From Planctomycetota bacterium (lineage in GTDB: Bacteria > Planctomycetota > UBA1135 > GCA-002686595): a stretch of 64,000 nt of DNA. The stretch covers positions 124,001 to 188,000 of the forward strand of contig NYUD01000090.1 of assembly GCA_002683825.1 (NCBI GenBank), read 5' to 3'. The position numbers and the translations under genes were made by a program. The notes below the pieces were generated by a model. That model was not told the origin of the DNA, ran no database searches, and saw only the letters and a list, made by a program, of their open reading frames with translations. Every line of letters starts with the position of its first letter. The stretch's first letter is position 1. Positions 44,357-52,418 of this stretch are shown here, piece by piece.

Positions 44357-45784
44357 CTACTGGGGGGTTACCTGGGGATCAGGATCGAGAAACCGAGCGA
44401 GGATCATGCCCCGGAACGCAAACTCGATCTGATCGGTGCGGATGTGATGAACGATGAGCTCGGTTCCGACGAGCTCGCCTTCGGTAACGGAACGCCCGTT
44501 GATCAGGGCGACAGGGCGCAGATCCTCCTGAATGGCGACCCCGCCGATGTCGAGAGCGATCGCTTCGAAGGCGATCACGGCATCGGCCACATCGCGCAAC
44601 GAACGAAGTTTTTCGGCCAATTCACTCTTCTTGGGATCGTGCTCGGCGATGGCCAGCTTGCTTTCAACGGTGCTGAAGGCCTGAAGAGCCAGCTCGTATT
44701 CCCGTACATCGAGATGCCTCTCCATCACTTCGACGGTCTCGCGCAGGAGCGCGATCGCGGGACCGAGACCACCGCCCTGTCCGTTCATCTCTTCGCGGAC
44801 TCCGGTCACGACCTCGACCACCTCCTTGTCGAAGCGTCGTTCCGCATTGAGATAGGTGAGCTGCGCCTCCGCCTGGATCCGGCGAATCTCCTCTTCGATC
44901 AGAGCGAGTTTCTCTTCCAGCACCGTCCTCGAACGCATCGCCTCGATCACGTTGTCCGCTTCGCGCGCCGTCTCCCACGCCGCACGGACGTCCAGGGCCT
45001 GTGCGGCAAGCCTTTCGACGATGGCGAGTTGAACGGGAATCGGCACGTTTTCGCCGTCCTGGGAAGCCGGAACCCGGGGGTCGATCCAGGGATCACGACG
45101 ACCGCGTCGGCCGAGATAGGTGTATTCGGGAACGCGCAGTTTGCTCGTCTTCTCCGAGATCTGCCCGATGAGCAGGTCGCGCTTGTGCTCGTAGCGGTCG
45201 ATACGAGCCTCCTTCGCCACGGCCCTGGGCTTATCGACGTAGGTCTCCAGATTCATGGTGACACTGTGGCGCGCAACCTCCCCGTCACCCAACGTCATGC
45301 GACCGGCGGCGCGCATCTTGAAGTTTGTGATGCTGATGAAACGGGCGAAGCTCTCGAGCCTGTGCATGAACGCCAGGAACTGAAAGACATCCGCCTCGAA
45401 GACGAGGGTGTAGCCCACCCTCCCGAATTCTTCCTTCCCGCCGCGGTTGTTGCGCTGGCGCTTGGCGGACTCCAGGGTGAAGCCCGACTCCCCGGCGAAC
45501 TGGTCCAGGGTACGGACGAAGTTGGAGATATCTTTGGTGTCCGACAGGATCTCCTTGATCACGGTGTCCGTTTCGCGCTGGACGATGACGGCCTTGACCA
45601 GGTCCGGCGTCCCTTTGACGAGATTGCGATCCTCGGAGATGGACTTATCCAACAGATCCGCTTCCACACGGCTCTTTGCGATCTCTTTGTGTTGCTGGTA
45701 GATCATGAACCAGATGCCGGAGGCCAAAGCCACCGAAACCAGGCCCAACACGATCCACTGTTTCTTTTCAGCGGTCTGTTCCAT
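44357..45784 (-). CDS. pilO: PilO-like alignment protein with long helical linker and PilP/GspB-like C-terminal domain
   Basis: A 475-residue protein, more than twice normal PilO. It has a short cytoplasmic tail, one membrane segment (VLGLVSVALASGIWFMIY), coiled coil, and a ferredoxin-like PilO domain (about 85-190, VFQFLAFMHRLESFARFI). A roughly 200-residue Glu/Lys/Arg-rich helical region follows. The last 62 residues (GGVAIQEDLRPVALINGR, then VTEGELVGTELIVHHI) look like the small beta domain of PilP or GspB. No separate pilP is in the cluster, so this protein may do both jobs. Its ATG shares a base with the pilN stop. Confidence 0.75.
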   Translation of the reverse strand: MEQTAEKKQWIVLGLVSVALASGIWFMIYQQHKEIAKSRVEADLLDKSISEDRNLVKGTPDLVKAVIVQRETDTVIKEILSDTKDISNFVRTLDQFAGESGFTLESAKRQRNNRGGKEEFGRVGYTLVFEADVFQFLAFMHRLESFARFISITNFKMRAAGRMTLGDGEVARHSVTMNLETYVDKPRAVAKEARIDRYEHKRDLLIGQISEKTSKLRVPEYTYLGRRGRRDPWIDPRVPASQDGENVPIPVQLAIVERLAAQALDVRAAWETAREADNVIEAMRSRTVLEEKLALIEEEIRRIQAEAQLTYLNAERRFDKEVVEVVTGVREEMNGQGGGLGPAIALLRETVEVMERHLDVREYELALQAFSTVESKLAIAEHDPKKSELAEKLRSLRDVADAVIAFEAIALDIGGVAIQEDLRPVALINGRSVTEGELVGTELIVHHIRTDQIEFAFRGMILARFLDPDPQVTPQ

Positions 45785-46428
45785 CAGACCCCTCCCCCCC
45801 TCACGGCTCTGCGCTCTTTGGGCGACTTGAGGTCGAGCTCGAGCGGAAACGTCCAGATCTTCGAGGGAACAAGCCCCTCGTCGGTTTCACTGGCGCTGCC
45901 CTCTGGGGCGCGGGGCGGGCCGAAAACATCGCTGAATTTCGATTCCGCAACGTCCTCCAGGAAGTTGGCGACGTGGGTGAAGCTCTCGGCTGTGTGCCCC
46001 TCGGCCTTCAAGCGACCGAAGGCTTTGTTGCGGGTGTTTTCCTGGACCTCAACATTCAAGTCGTCGAACCAGACGAGGTATTTTTCCTCCCCGCCGCTGT
46101 TCACGAGTCCGACCAGCTCATCCAGTTTGCGTGTCCAGTTGACGCGCGTCGAGGTGATGCGATCGAGCAATTTCTCGCGAGCCTCGAAGATCCCGCTCTC
46201 CTTCTTGAGCTCCTGGTGGTAGACCACCTGCGGTTCGAGGCCTGCCTTGGTGTCCTTCAACACGGTCAGCTCGGACTTCACTTCGGCGGCGACCCCGAAG
46301 GCGGTCCATGCCCAGAAGGCCAGGAGAGTACCGTTCACGGCCACCGCACTGGAGACGGCCACCATGAACTTGATCGGGGTCTTGTTCCTCTCGCGGTACC
46401 CCTCCGGAAGCAGGTTGATGAGTATCAT
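45784..46428 (-). CDS. pilN: Pilus alignment protein PilN
   Basis: A 214-residue protein beginning MILINLLPEGYRER, the conserved cytoplasmic motif by which PilN docks to PilM, then a membrane helix (FMVAVSSAVAVNGTLLAFWA), coiled coil and a ferredoxin-like periplasmic domain. Start at the ATG at 46428, which overlaps the pilM stop by 4 bp; a longer upstream frame only shadows pilM. The C-terminal part (FGPPRAPEGSASETDEG) is a flexible insertion. Confidence 0.92.
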   Translation of the reverse strand: MILINLLPEGYRERNKTPIKFMVAVSSAVAVNGTLLAFWAWTAFGVAAEVKSELTVLKDTKAGLEPQVVYHQELKKESGIFEAREKLLDRITSTRVNWTRKLDELVGLVNSGGEEKYLVWFDDLNVEVQENTRNKAFGRLKAEGHTAESFTHVANFLEDVAESKFSDVFGPPRAPEGSASETDEGLVPSKIWTFPLELDLKSPKERRAVRGGGV

Positions 46429-47474
46429 GCTGCACACACTCGGGCTGCTAGACCAATGGCGACCGCCAGGGACGGAGCACACGCTTCGAGTTGCTCGACG
46501 TCCACACGATCGACCGAAACGCGCAGCCCCTCGAGCGGATTCCACGTGCGCGCCGTGCGGCCCGTGGCCTGTTCGATGAACGAAATGGCGCCGGGAGCCA
46601 TGACCCCGCCACCTGAGAGGAGAACCTCCTCAACGCGCAGGCCTTCGCGGTTCTCGACGTAGTCGAGACTCAGAGAAAGTTCGCTGGCCAGGTCTTCGAG
46701 AACCGGCAAGATCGCACGGCCGACCTCGGCCTCTCGCTCTTCCGATTCTCGCTTTATCATCTCAGCTTCGGCCGCATCGACACCGAGCCGGCGTGCCGTC
46801 GCCTGGGTCATGTCCTGGCCGCCGATCCCGATCTCCCGGCTGAAACAGGTTTCGCCTTCGCAGAGCACATTGATCGAAGTGCAGGAAGCACCGACGTCCG
46901 CCAGAGCGATGGCGTTCGAGTCGTTGTCTGTAAGTTCGGCCTCGGAGAGTCCACACAACTCCCACGCGTTGGCGAGAGCGAAGACGTCGACGTCTACCGC
47001 GATGGGCGTCAAGCCGTGACGCGAGATCTCAGCGATCTGATCTTCGACGACCGCGGCACGACAGGCGGCCAGAACGACCCCTATCTGCTCATCCGTTCTC
47101 CCGCCCTCGGATTGGATCGGAGGTGTGCGCATGAGCCTCTGGCAATCGATCTGCACCTCGTCGTTGTCGAAGGGCAGATACTTGTCCGATTCGAAGCGAA
47201 TCGCCTGAGCCAGCTCGCTGTCGCTCATCTGAGGCATCGTGATGTAGCGCACAACAACCGCCTGCCCGGAGACCGAGGTCACCACATTTTTGGCTCGAAA
47301 ACGTCCTTTGCTGAAGACCTGCGCAATCGCTTCCGAGCGGTCACCGCCCTCCAGCACCTCGGCCACGGCAAAGCCCGAAATGACAGGCTCCGATCCGTCC
47401 AGGGAAATTTCGACGGCCTTGACCAGCTGGGACCCCAGGTCGAGACCAACGATACTCTTGGTTTTTCTGAACAC
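46425..47474 (-). CDS. pilM: Actin-like pilus assembly ATPase PilM
   Basis: A 349-residue ASKHA-fold cytoplasmic protein that binds the PilN tail and links the ATPase platform to the alignment complex. Motifs: VGLDLGSQLVKAVEI (phosphate 1), VRYITMPQMSDSELAQAI, ALADVGASCTSINVL (phosphate 2), IGIGGQDMTQA and LLSGGGVMAPG (adenosine). GTG start at 47474 with GAGGTAGAAG just upstream. The 165-bp leader holds an 8-bp hairpin at 47510-47530. First gene of pilMNOQ. Confidence 0.94.
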   Translation of the reverse strand: MFRKTKSIVGLDLGSQLVKAVEISLDGSEPVISGFAVAEVLEGGDRSEAIAQVFSKGRFRAKNVVTSVSGQAVVVRYITMPQMSDSELAQAIRFESDKYLPFDNDEVQIDCQRLMRTPPIQSEGGRTDEQIGVVLAACRAAVVEDQIAEISRHGLTPIAVDVDVFALANAWELCGLSEAELTDNDSNAIALADVGASCTSINVLCEGETCFSREIGIGGQDMTQATARRLGVDAAEAEMIKRESEEREAEVGRAILPVLEDLASELSLSLDYVENREGLRVEEVLLSGGGVMAPGAISFIEQATGRTARTWNPLEGLRVSVDRVDVEQLEACAPSLAVAIGLAARVCAA

Positions 47475-47639
47475 CTTCTACCTCACTTGATCCGGTGGCC
47501 GCCGACGGCGGGATGCCTTGCCGGCGTCCCCTGTTTGAGCCTTGTCGGCGCAAATCCGGAAAAAGCTGGAGGGTGCAATCGCGATTAGGACAGGTGGAAG
47601 AGCGAACCGGGTCGGGAAGTTTTTTCCCTACGGTCGAAT

Positions 47640-47924
47640 CTAGCTTTCCAGTTCCCCGAATCCCCCCCGAAACAACTCCTCGAGCGCATCCATCAACCCC
47701 ACGGCGTCTCCGCCGCACGCTCTCACCTCGAGCTCCACCCCCTTCGCAGCATTCAGGGTCATCAGCTCCAAGATGCTCTTCCCGTTGACCTCCCTCGTTC
47801 CGGAACGGATGGTCAGCTCGCTGGAAAAGCCCCGGGCTGCGGACACGATGGAGTGGCACGGCCGCGCGTGCAGGCCCTGCGAATTCATGACTCGTAAAGT
47901 CCTTCGAACGTCTTCGATGGGCAA
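47640..47924 (-). CDS. ptsH: HPr-family phosphocarrier protein
   Basis: A 94-residue HPr. The phospho-accepting His is His19 in QGLHARPC; the regulatory Ser region is VNGKSILELMTL (Ser50), so both His and Ser phosphorylation look possible. It receives phosphate from enzyme I, which is not in the window. TTG start at 47924, 7 bp after the EIIA gene. With EIIA, the hibernation factor and rpoN nearby it makes a PTS-Ntr-like set. Confidence 0.92.
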   Translation of the reverse strand: MPIEDVRRTLRVMNSQGLHARPCHSIVSAARGFSSELTIRSGTREVNGKSILELMTLNAAKGVELEVRACGGDAVGLMDALEELFRGGFGELES

Positions 47925-47931
47925 CGGGCTC

Positions 47932-48426
47932 TCAGGCGGAAGACATCTCTTTCAGGAGATCCACCAAGGCCTTCTTCGTCGGACACTTCATGGCAAAACG
48001 ACGGAAGTCTCCCAGACGACCCAGGTTCGAAATCCAGCGCATCATCTCGAGGTGACGTTCGGGATCGTGACGTTCGCTCCTACCCTCGGGTCGCAGCACG
48101 GTGAAGAGAATCTTCACCGGCTCGCCATCGAGAGATTTCCAATCGACGCCCTCAGGGTGAAGGGCAAGGCCGAAGACGGCCTCCTCCAACCCGGAAAGCT
48201 TGACGTGCGGAATGGCCACGTTCTGACCGACCCCGGTAGATGCCAGTTCTTCACGCCCGTTCAGAACTCGCAGCGCCGTCTCGCGGTGTTCCTCGGAAAG
48301 CACCTTGGCTCTGATGAAGTTGGAGACAATCTCCTCAAAGACCTGACTCTTGTCGGTGCCCTTCAGGTTCAGATGGCAGGCGGAGGGACGAAAGAGCTTC
48401 CAGTAAGCATCGGCCTTTGTTCGCAT
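47932..48426 (-). CDS. ptsN: PTS EIIA domain protein (PtsN/fructose type)
   Basis: A 164-residue stand-alone EIIA of the mannitol/fructose/Ntr class. The phosphorylatable His is His74 in GQNVAIPHVK; ALHPEGVDW and KILFTVLRPEG follow the family pattern, with a short insertion (SERHDPE). With no EIIB/EIIC partner here it is probably regulatory. ATG at 48426. Confidence 0.9.
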   Translation of the reverse strand: MRTKADAYWKLFRPSACHLNLKGTDKSQVFEEIVSNFIRAKVLSEEHRETALRVLNGREELASTGVGQNVAIPHVKLSGLEEAVFGLALHPEGVDWKSLDGEPVKILFTVLRPEGRSERHDPERHLEMMRWISNLGRLGDFRRFAMKCPTKKALVDLLKEMSSA

Positions 48427-48557
48427 GTAAAATCTATCGGGATCCCCGTGGGGGAGAGAACCGCCGCTTCTCGACGAGGACTAGGGAAAAGACAGCTGCC
48501 CAGGGTATCAGATTGTCGCCCCCTGGGCTGGGTTGAGCAGGCACGAGAATGCCCGTT

Positions 48558-48863
48558 TCAGGCCCGGGCACGAATGTTTCGCTTCAGCTTGTCCTTGTGG
48601 CGGGCCAGAACCCTGCCCATCCGTTCGATGGCATTGTCCAGGGCGGCGGACATGGAATCGGCGTGGGCGTCGATGACGAGGACGATACCGCGGCGGACGT
48701 TGGCAACCAGTTCGATCCTGTGCTCGGAGTGCTGGCGTTCGAGCACGGCCCTGACGGAAACCGTGCCCTCAAAAAATCGCTCTAGAGTCTCCAGTTTGGC
48801 GACAACGTGGTCGCGAACGTGAATCGGGTACTCGTTGTGGGGCATGACCACTTCCGTCTTCAT
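48558..48863 (-). CDS. hpf: Ribosome hibernation-promoting factor (short HPF/RaiA)
   Basis: A 101-residue protein of the short form. It folds as beta-alpha-beta and blocks the decoding region of resting ribosomes. Recognisable: YPIHVRDHVVAKLETLERFF, VELVANVRRGIVLVIDAHA shortened here, and MSAALDNAIERMGRVLARHKDKLK. Start at the ATG at 48863, supported by GGAGG at the right distance. It lies 131 bp from ptsN. Confidence 0.9.
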   Translation of the reverse strand: MKTEVVMPHNEYPIHVRDHVVAKLETLERFFEGTVSVRAVLERQHSEHRIELVANVRRGIVLVIDAHADSMSAALDNAIERMGRVLARHKDKLKRNIRARA

Positions 48864-49181
48864 CTGGTACCTCCATGGCGTAGCGTGCTGCATTCGGGAC
48901 AGCCCAAATTCCCCACGGGCAGAAGGATGGGGAGGATGGGAGGGATGCGTGAGACCCGCTGGAATGACGCGCCTAGGCGGTCCATCGCCAGGCCGCGGCG
49001 GGTCGGAGTCGCCAGTACAGGGGGTGCGCCCCCTCCGATCGGGTCCGAACCCCACACCCCGAATCCACCGACCCGGGCGTCCGATTCTCGTGTAGTTGAG
49101 GCCGAAACCAGCGAAGCGACTCGCTCTTGCATAACTGGATAACCTAATCTCGCCTGGAATCTCCGTTTGGTCAAGGGTGCG
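48864..49181 (-). other. Intergenic region upstream of hpf
   Basis: 318 bp between truA and hpf without coding pattern. TTGACC near 49170 on the minus strand is followed by GAGATT or GATTAG at 17-19 bp, a possible but weak promoter. A small GGGGG-CGCA-CCCCC hairpin occurs near 49020-49033. No known RNA family recognised. Confidence 0.4.
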
Positions 49182-49976
49182 CTAAACGAACACGCCCGGA
49201 CGACCCCGCGGACCGTGGGTCTGGTTCCAAAAACAGGACTCGCCGTAAAACACGCGCAGGAGATAGAGTCCGCTCGCCGGCGCCGTCGGACCCGCCATGG
49301 AGCGGTCCCCCGACCGGAGAATATCGGGGATGGAATCGGCCGAAATGCGCCCTCGCCCGACCTCGATGAGTGTCCCGGCGACCGTACGCACCATGTTGTA
49401 GAGAAACCCATTGCCCGTCACGAGCATCGCCAGGCGGTCGCGCCGAGCCGCGATCCGCAGCTGACGCACGCGACGCACGCTGGAGCGTCGAGACGAACCG
49501 GCGCTCGCAAGGGCGGAAAAGTCGTGCTCGCCGACGAGATGGCCGGCAGCACGGCGCATCGCGCCCAGGTCCAGGGCATCGCTCACCCAGTGGTGATGGT
49601 CGTGCCCGAAGGGCGGGCGAAAACGGGTGGTGAGCACGAGGTAGAGGTAGCGCTTGCCCAGGGCGCTCGCCTGGGCGTGAAAGCCCTCCTCACAGGACTC
49701 CAGGGCCGTAACGACAACCGACCTGGGCAAGTGAGCGTTCAGGGCGTGAAGCAGGCGGTGGTCGGGCAGGGGCGTGTCCACGTGGAAGCTCGCCACCTGG
49801 CCCAGGGCGTGAACCCCGGTATCGGTCCGTCCCGAACCAAAGACCGTGAGGTGCTCCCCGATCAGATCCTTCAGGGCGGTCTCCAGGGCCTCCTGCACGG
49901 TTGCGAAGCCTGCCTGGCGCTGCCAGCCGTAGAAGGGCTTCCCGTCGTAGGCCACCTTGATCCGTACGTTGCGCAC
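49182..49976 (-). CDS. truA: tRNA pseudouridine(38-40) synthase TruA
   Basis: A 264-residue enzyme that isomerises U38-40 in the anticodon arm. The catalytic Asp is in GSGRTDTGVHALGQ; the substrate-binding elements KRYLYLV and GNGFLYNMVRTVAGTLIEVG are intact. GTG start at 49976. It lies between rpoN and hpf. Confidence 0.95.
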   Translation of the reverse strand: MRNVRIKVAYDGKPFYGWQRQAGFATVQEALETALKDLIGEHLTVFGSGRTDTGVHALGQVASFHVDTPLPDHRLLHALNAHLPRSVVVTALESCEEGFHAQASALGKRYLYLVLTTRFRPPFGHDHHHWVSDALDLGAMRRAAGHLVGEHDFSALASAGSSRRSSVRRVRQLRIAARRDRLAMLVTGNGFLYNMVRTVAGTLIEVGRGRISADSIPDILRSGDRSMAGPTAPASGLYLLRVFYGESCFWNQTHGPRGRPGVFV

Positions 49977-50081
49977 GGCCCCTACCCTAAGGCCCCGGGC
50001 TTCGTAAGGAAGCTGGCAAACGGGTCGGGTTTCTTGACGCGCGCTCGGCCGGTGTCCTGCGAGGCGAAGCCCCGGCAGGCC

Positions 50082-51428
50082 TCAGGAGGCGTAGCGACGA
50101 CGCCGGTAGGAACTCGGAATCGAGAGCTCCTTTCTGTACTTGGCCACGGTGCGACGCGCGACCTTGAAGCCGCGCTCCCCCATCGCCTTCACGATCACGT
50201 CGTCGGAAAAAGGCTGCCCGGGATCCTCGCCTGCCACGATGGCGCGTACGGCCTCGCGGGCATCGTCGCGCACCGCCCCCGCCACGCTGCCGGCGGCCGC
50301 TACCGGAAAGAAATCGCGCAGCGGGAAGACGCCGTAGGGCGTCTCCGTGTACTTGCCGGCGACGGCGCGACTCACCGTCGAGGGATGGATGGAAAGCGCA
50401 TCGGCCACCTCCCCCATCGAAAGCGGCACCAGGGCGCCCGGGCCGTTATCGAGAAAGCGCTGCTGGCGGCCGAAGACGTGGGTGGCGACACGCTGGAGCG
50501 TGCGCTTGCGTTGCTCCAGGGCCTCGACGATCCAGCGGGCGCGATCGAGCTTGTTGCGCATGTAGCGCTGGACCTCGTCGGGCTTCGCCCCATGGGCCCC
50601 CTTTGTCTTCGCCAGCGCTCGAAAGTCGGGATCGATCGAAACCGTAGGGAGGCCCGAATTGTCGATGCGGACGCGAAAGCCCTCCTCGCTGCGCTCGACG
50701 ATCACCTCGGGGGTGATCGGCGGCGGCGCCGCCCCTCCCATGCCCGCAGCGGGCGCAGGATGGAGCTGTCGCAGGCGCCGCATGAGTGCGTCGAGCCGCT
50801 CCATGCTCACCCCCAGGGACCTGGCGACGGCGGGGAGCTTGTTGCGCGCCAGGTCGTCCAGGAATTCCTCCAGGAGGCGGCACAAGAGCTCGTAGTCCTC
50901 TTCCTTTGGATCCAGCTGCAGGAGCAGGGCTTCCACGAGGCTGCGCCCTCCGATGCCACGGGGCTCGAGCTTCTGCTGGACCAGAGCGATCGCACGGCCC
51001 AGCCGGGTCAGCCCCCCCTCGAGCCCACGCTCTTCGGCGTGTTCCTGGAGCGCCTCGTCGGAGAGGGAAAGGTAGCCCCTATCGTCCAGGCACTCGACCA
51101 CCAGTCGAACCCAGGGGGCGTCCTCGGTGGACACGTCCAGCCACGAGAGCTGTTCCTGGAGGGCCTCCAGGAGCCCCCGCCCAGGGGCCTCCTGTCTCTC
51201 GAGCCAGGCATTCTTGCGTTCGCTCGCCTCGGGCGAGTAGGTGCCGTGCAGGAGCCCCCCTCCGCCCTCGAGCCGCAGCGCCCCGTTCTCCTCTGCCTGC
51301 TTCATGAGGAAGGTCTCGAGCTCGGTCCCCGGTAGCTGCAGAATCTCGATGGATTGCAGCATGCGGGGGAGCATCGCCATCTCCTGCCGCACCGTCTGGC
51401 GCAGCGATTGTTCATGGCCCGGTCCCAC
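50082..51428 (-). CDS. rpoN: RNA polymerase sigma-54 factor
   Basis: A 448-residue RpoN. Region I (SLRQTVRQEMAMLPRMLQS, ILQLPGTELETFL) contacts enhancer-binding proteins; the core-binding region and the helix-turn-helix (MGEVADALSIHPSTVSRAV) follow, and the RpoN box ARRTVAKYRKELSIPSS, which reads the -24 element, is near the C-terminus. GTG start. It lies 42 bp downstream of recR and could be co-transcribed with it. Confidence 0.96.
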   Translation of the reverse strand: MGPGHEQSLRQTVRQEMAMLPRMLQSIEILQLPGTELETFLMKQAEENGALRLEGGGGLLHGTYSPEASERKNAWLERQEAPGRGLLEALQEQLSWLDVSTEDAPWVRLVVECLDDRGYLSLSDEALQEHAEERGLEGGLTRLGRAIALVQQKLEPRGIGGRSLVEALLLQLDPKEEDYELLCRLLEEFLDDLARNKLPAVARSLGVSMERLDALMRRLRQLHPAPAAGMGGAAPPPITPEVIVERSEEGFRVRIDNSGLPTVSIDPDFRALAKTKGAHGAKPDEVQRYMRNKLDRARWIVEALEQRKRTLQRVATHVFGRQQRFLDNGPGALVPLSMGEVADALSIHPSTVSRAVAGKYTETPYGVFPLRDFFPVAAAGSVAGAVRDDAREAVRAIVAGEDPGQPFSDDVIVKAMGERGFKVARRTVAKYRKELSIPSSYRRRRYAS

Positions 51429-51470
51429 GGGTCCAACATCGGACGGCGGGCTGCGACAATTGACCGATCC

Positions 51471-52088
51471 CTAGGGATTGGTCGTTTCTTTCCGCAATGC
51501 GACCCGCGCCGCGAGGGCGTCCTCGATCACGCCGCGGTGCAGGTACTCCAGGGCGCTCCCCGCCGGAACGCCCCTGGCGAGGCGCGATACACCGACCCTG
51601 GCGCCGGCGGCGTCGAGCGCTTGAAGGACGGCCAGCGCGGTGGCCTCGCCTTCGGAATCGGGATCGGTTCCGAGGATCACCTCGCGGATCTCGCCCCGTT
51701 GAACCCTCTTCACCAACCCGGCGATCGTGAGGTGGGCCGACTCGGTTCCCTCGGCCGGATTCAGGGCTCCCATGAGAACGTGGTAGAGCCCCCCCCAGGC
51801 CCCCGTGCGCTCGACCGCCTCGACATCGCGCGGCTCCTCGACGACGAAGACGCCGTCCCTCTTGCGCGCCGGATCGGAACAGATGCCACAGGGATCGGCT
51901 TCGGCGACGTTATAGCACTCGCTGCAGCGGCGAGTGCGCGCCAGGGCGTCCTCGATGACCGAAGCGAGGGTCGCGGCTTCGGGATCTCGCAACAGGTGAA
52001 AGGCCAGACGCTCCGCGCTCCGCCGCCCGATTCCGGGAAAGCACTCGAAGACCTTGATCAGCCGTTCAAGCGGAGCAGGGTAGGCCAT
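51471..52088 (-). CDS. recR: Recombination mediator RecR
   Basis: A 205-residue protein of the RecFOR gap-repair system. Helix-hairpin-helix FPGIGRRSAERLAFHLL, four-Cys zinc finger (CSECYNVAEADPCGIC), and Toprim domain (VFVVEEPRDVEAVE, LGTDPDSEGEATAL) are complete. It follows ybaB by 6 bp in the conserved dnaX-ybaB-recR order. Confidence 0.97.
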   Translation of the reverse strand: MAYPAPLERLIKVFECFPGIGRRSAERLAFHLLRDPEAATLASVIEDALARTRRCSECYNVAEADPCGICSDPARKRDGVFVVEEPRDVEAVERTGAWGGLYHVLMGALNPAEGTESAHLTIAGLVKRVQRGEIREVILGTDPDSEGEATALAVLQALDAAGARVGVSRLARGVPAGSALEYLHRGVIEDALAARVALRKETTNP

Positions 52089-52094
52089 GGGCTC

Positions 52095-52418
52095 CTAGAA
52101 AAGGCCCGGCAGTTGCATGCCGCCTGTCACGCGACCGATCTCTTCCTTCTCGATCTCCTTGGACCGACGAAGGGCATCCCCGAGGGCGGATCGAATCCGC
52201 TCCTCGAGTTCGCCCCTGTCCACGCCCTGCAGAAACTCGGGGGCCACGTGAACCGAACGTACTTCGTGGCGGTCGGCGGTCATTTCGATGCGAACATCTC
52301 CGGCGGAGGAACTCCCGGTGACGATGCGTGCTCGCAATTCGGCCCGCACCCGATCCACCTGTCGCTGCATCTCCTGGGCCTGTTTCAGGAGGTTGCCCAT
52401 GTCGCCCAAACCGCTCAT
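52095..52418 (-). CDS. ybaB: YbaB/EbfC nucleoid-associated protein
   Basis: A 107-residue dimeric DNA-binding protein: MGNLLKQAQEMQRQVDRV at the start and VHVAPEFLQGVDRGELEE in the middle. Its ATG shares one base with the dnaX stop (TAATG). The last residues GGMQLPGLF match the usual family end. Confidence 0.95.
   Translation of the reverse strand: MSGLGDMGNLLKQAQEMQRQVDRVRAELRARIVTGSSSAGDVRIEMTADRHEVRSVHVAPEFLQGVDRGELEERIRSALGDALRRSKEIEKEEIGRVTGGMQLPGLF

Noticed and set aside
44261-46222. Plus-strand open frame of about 650 codons opposite pilO and pilN
   Set aside because: Antisense to conserved pilus genes that have coupled start/stop codons; no recognisable motif.
49167-51335. Plus-strand open frame of about 720 codons opposite truA and rpoN
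   Set aside because: It lies wholly antisense to two well-defined genes and its translation is Arg/Gly/His-rich with no domain; long antisense frames are expected at this G+C content.
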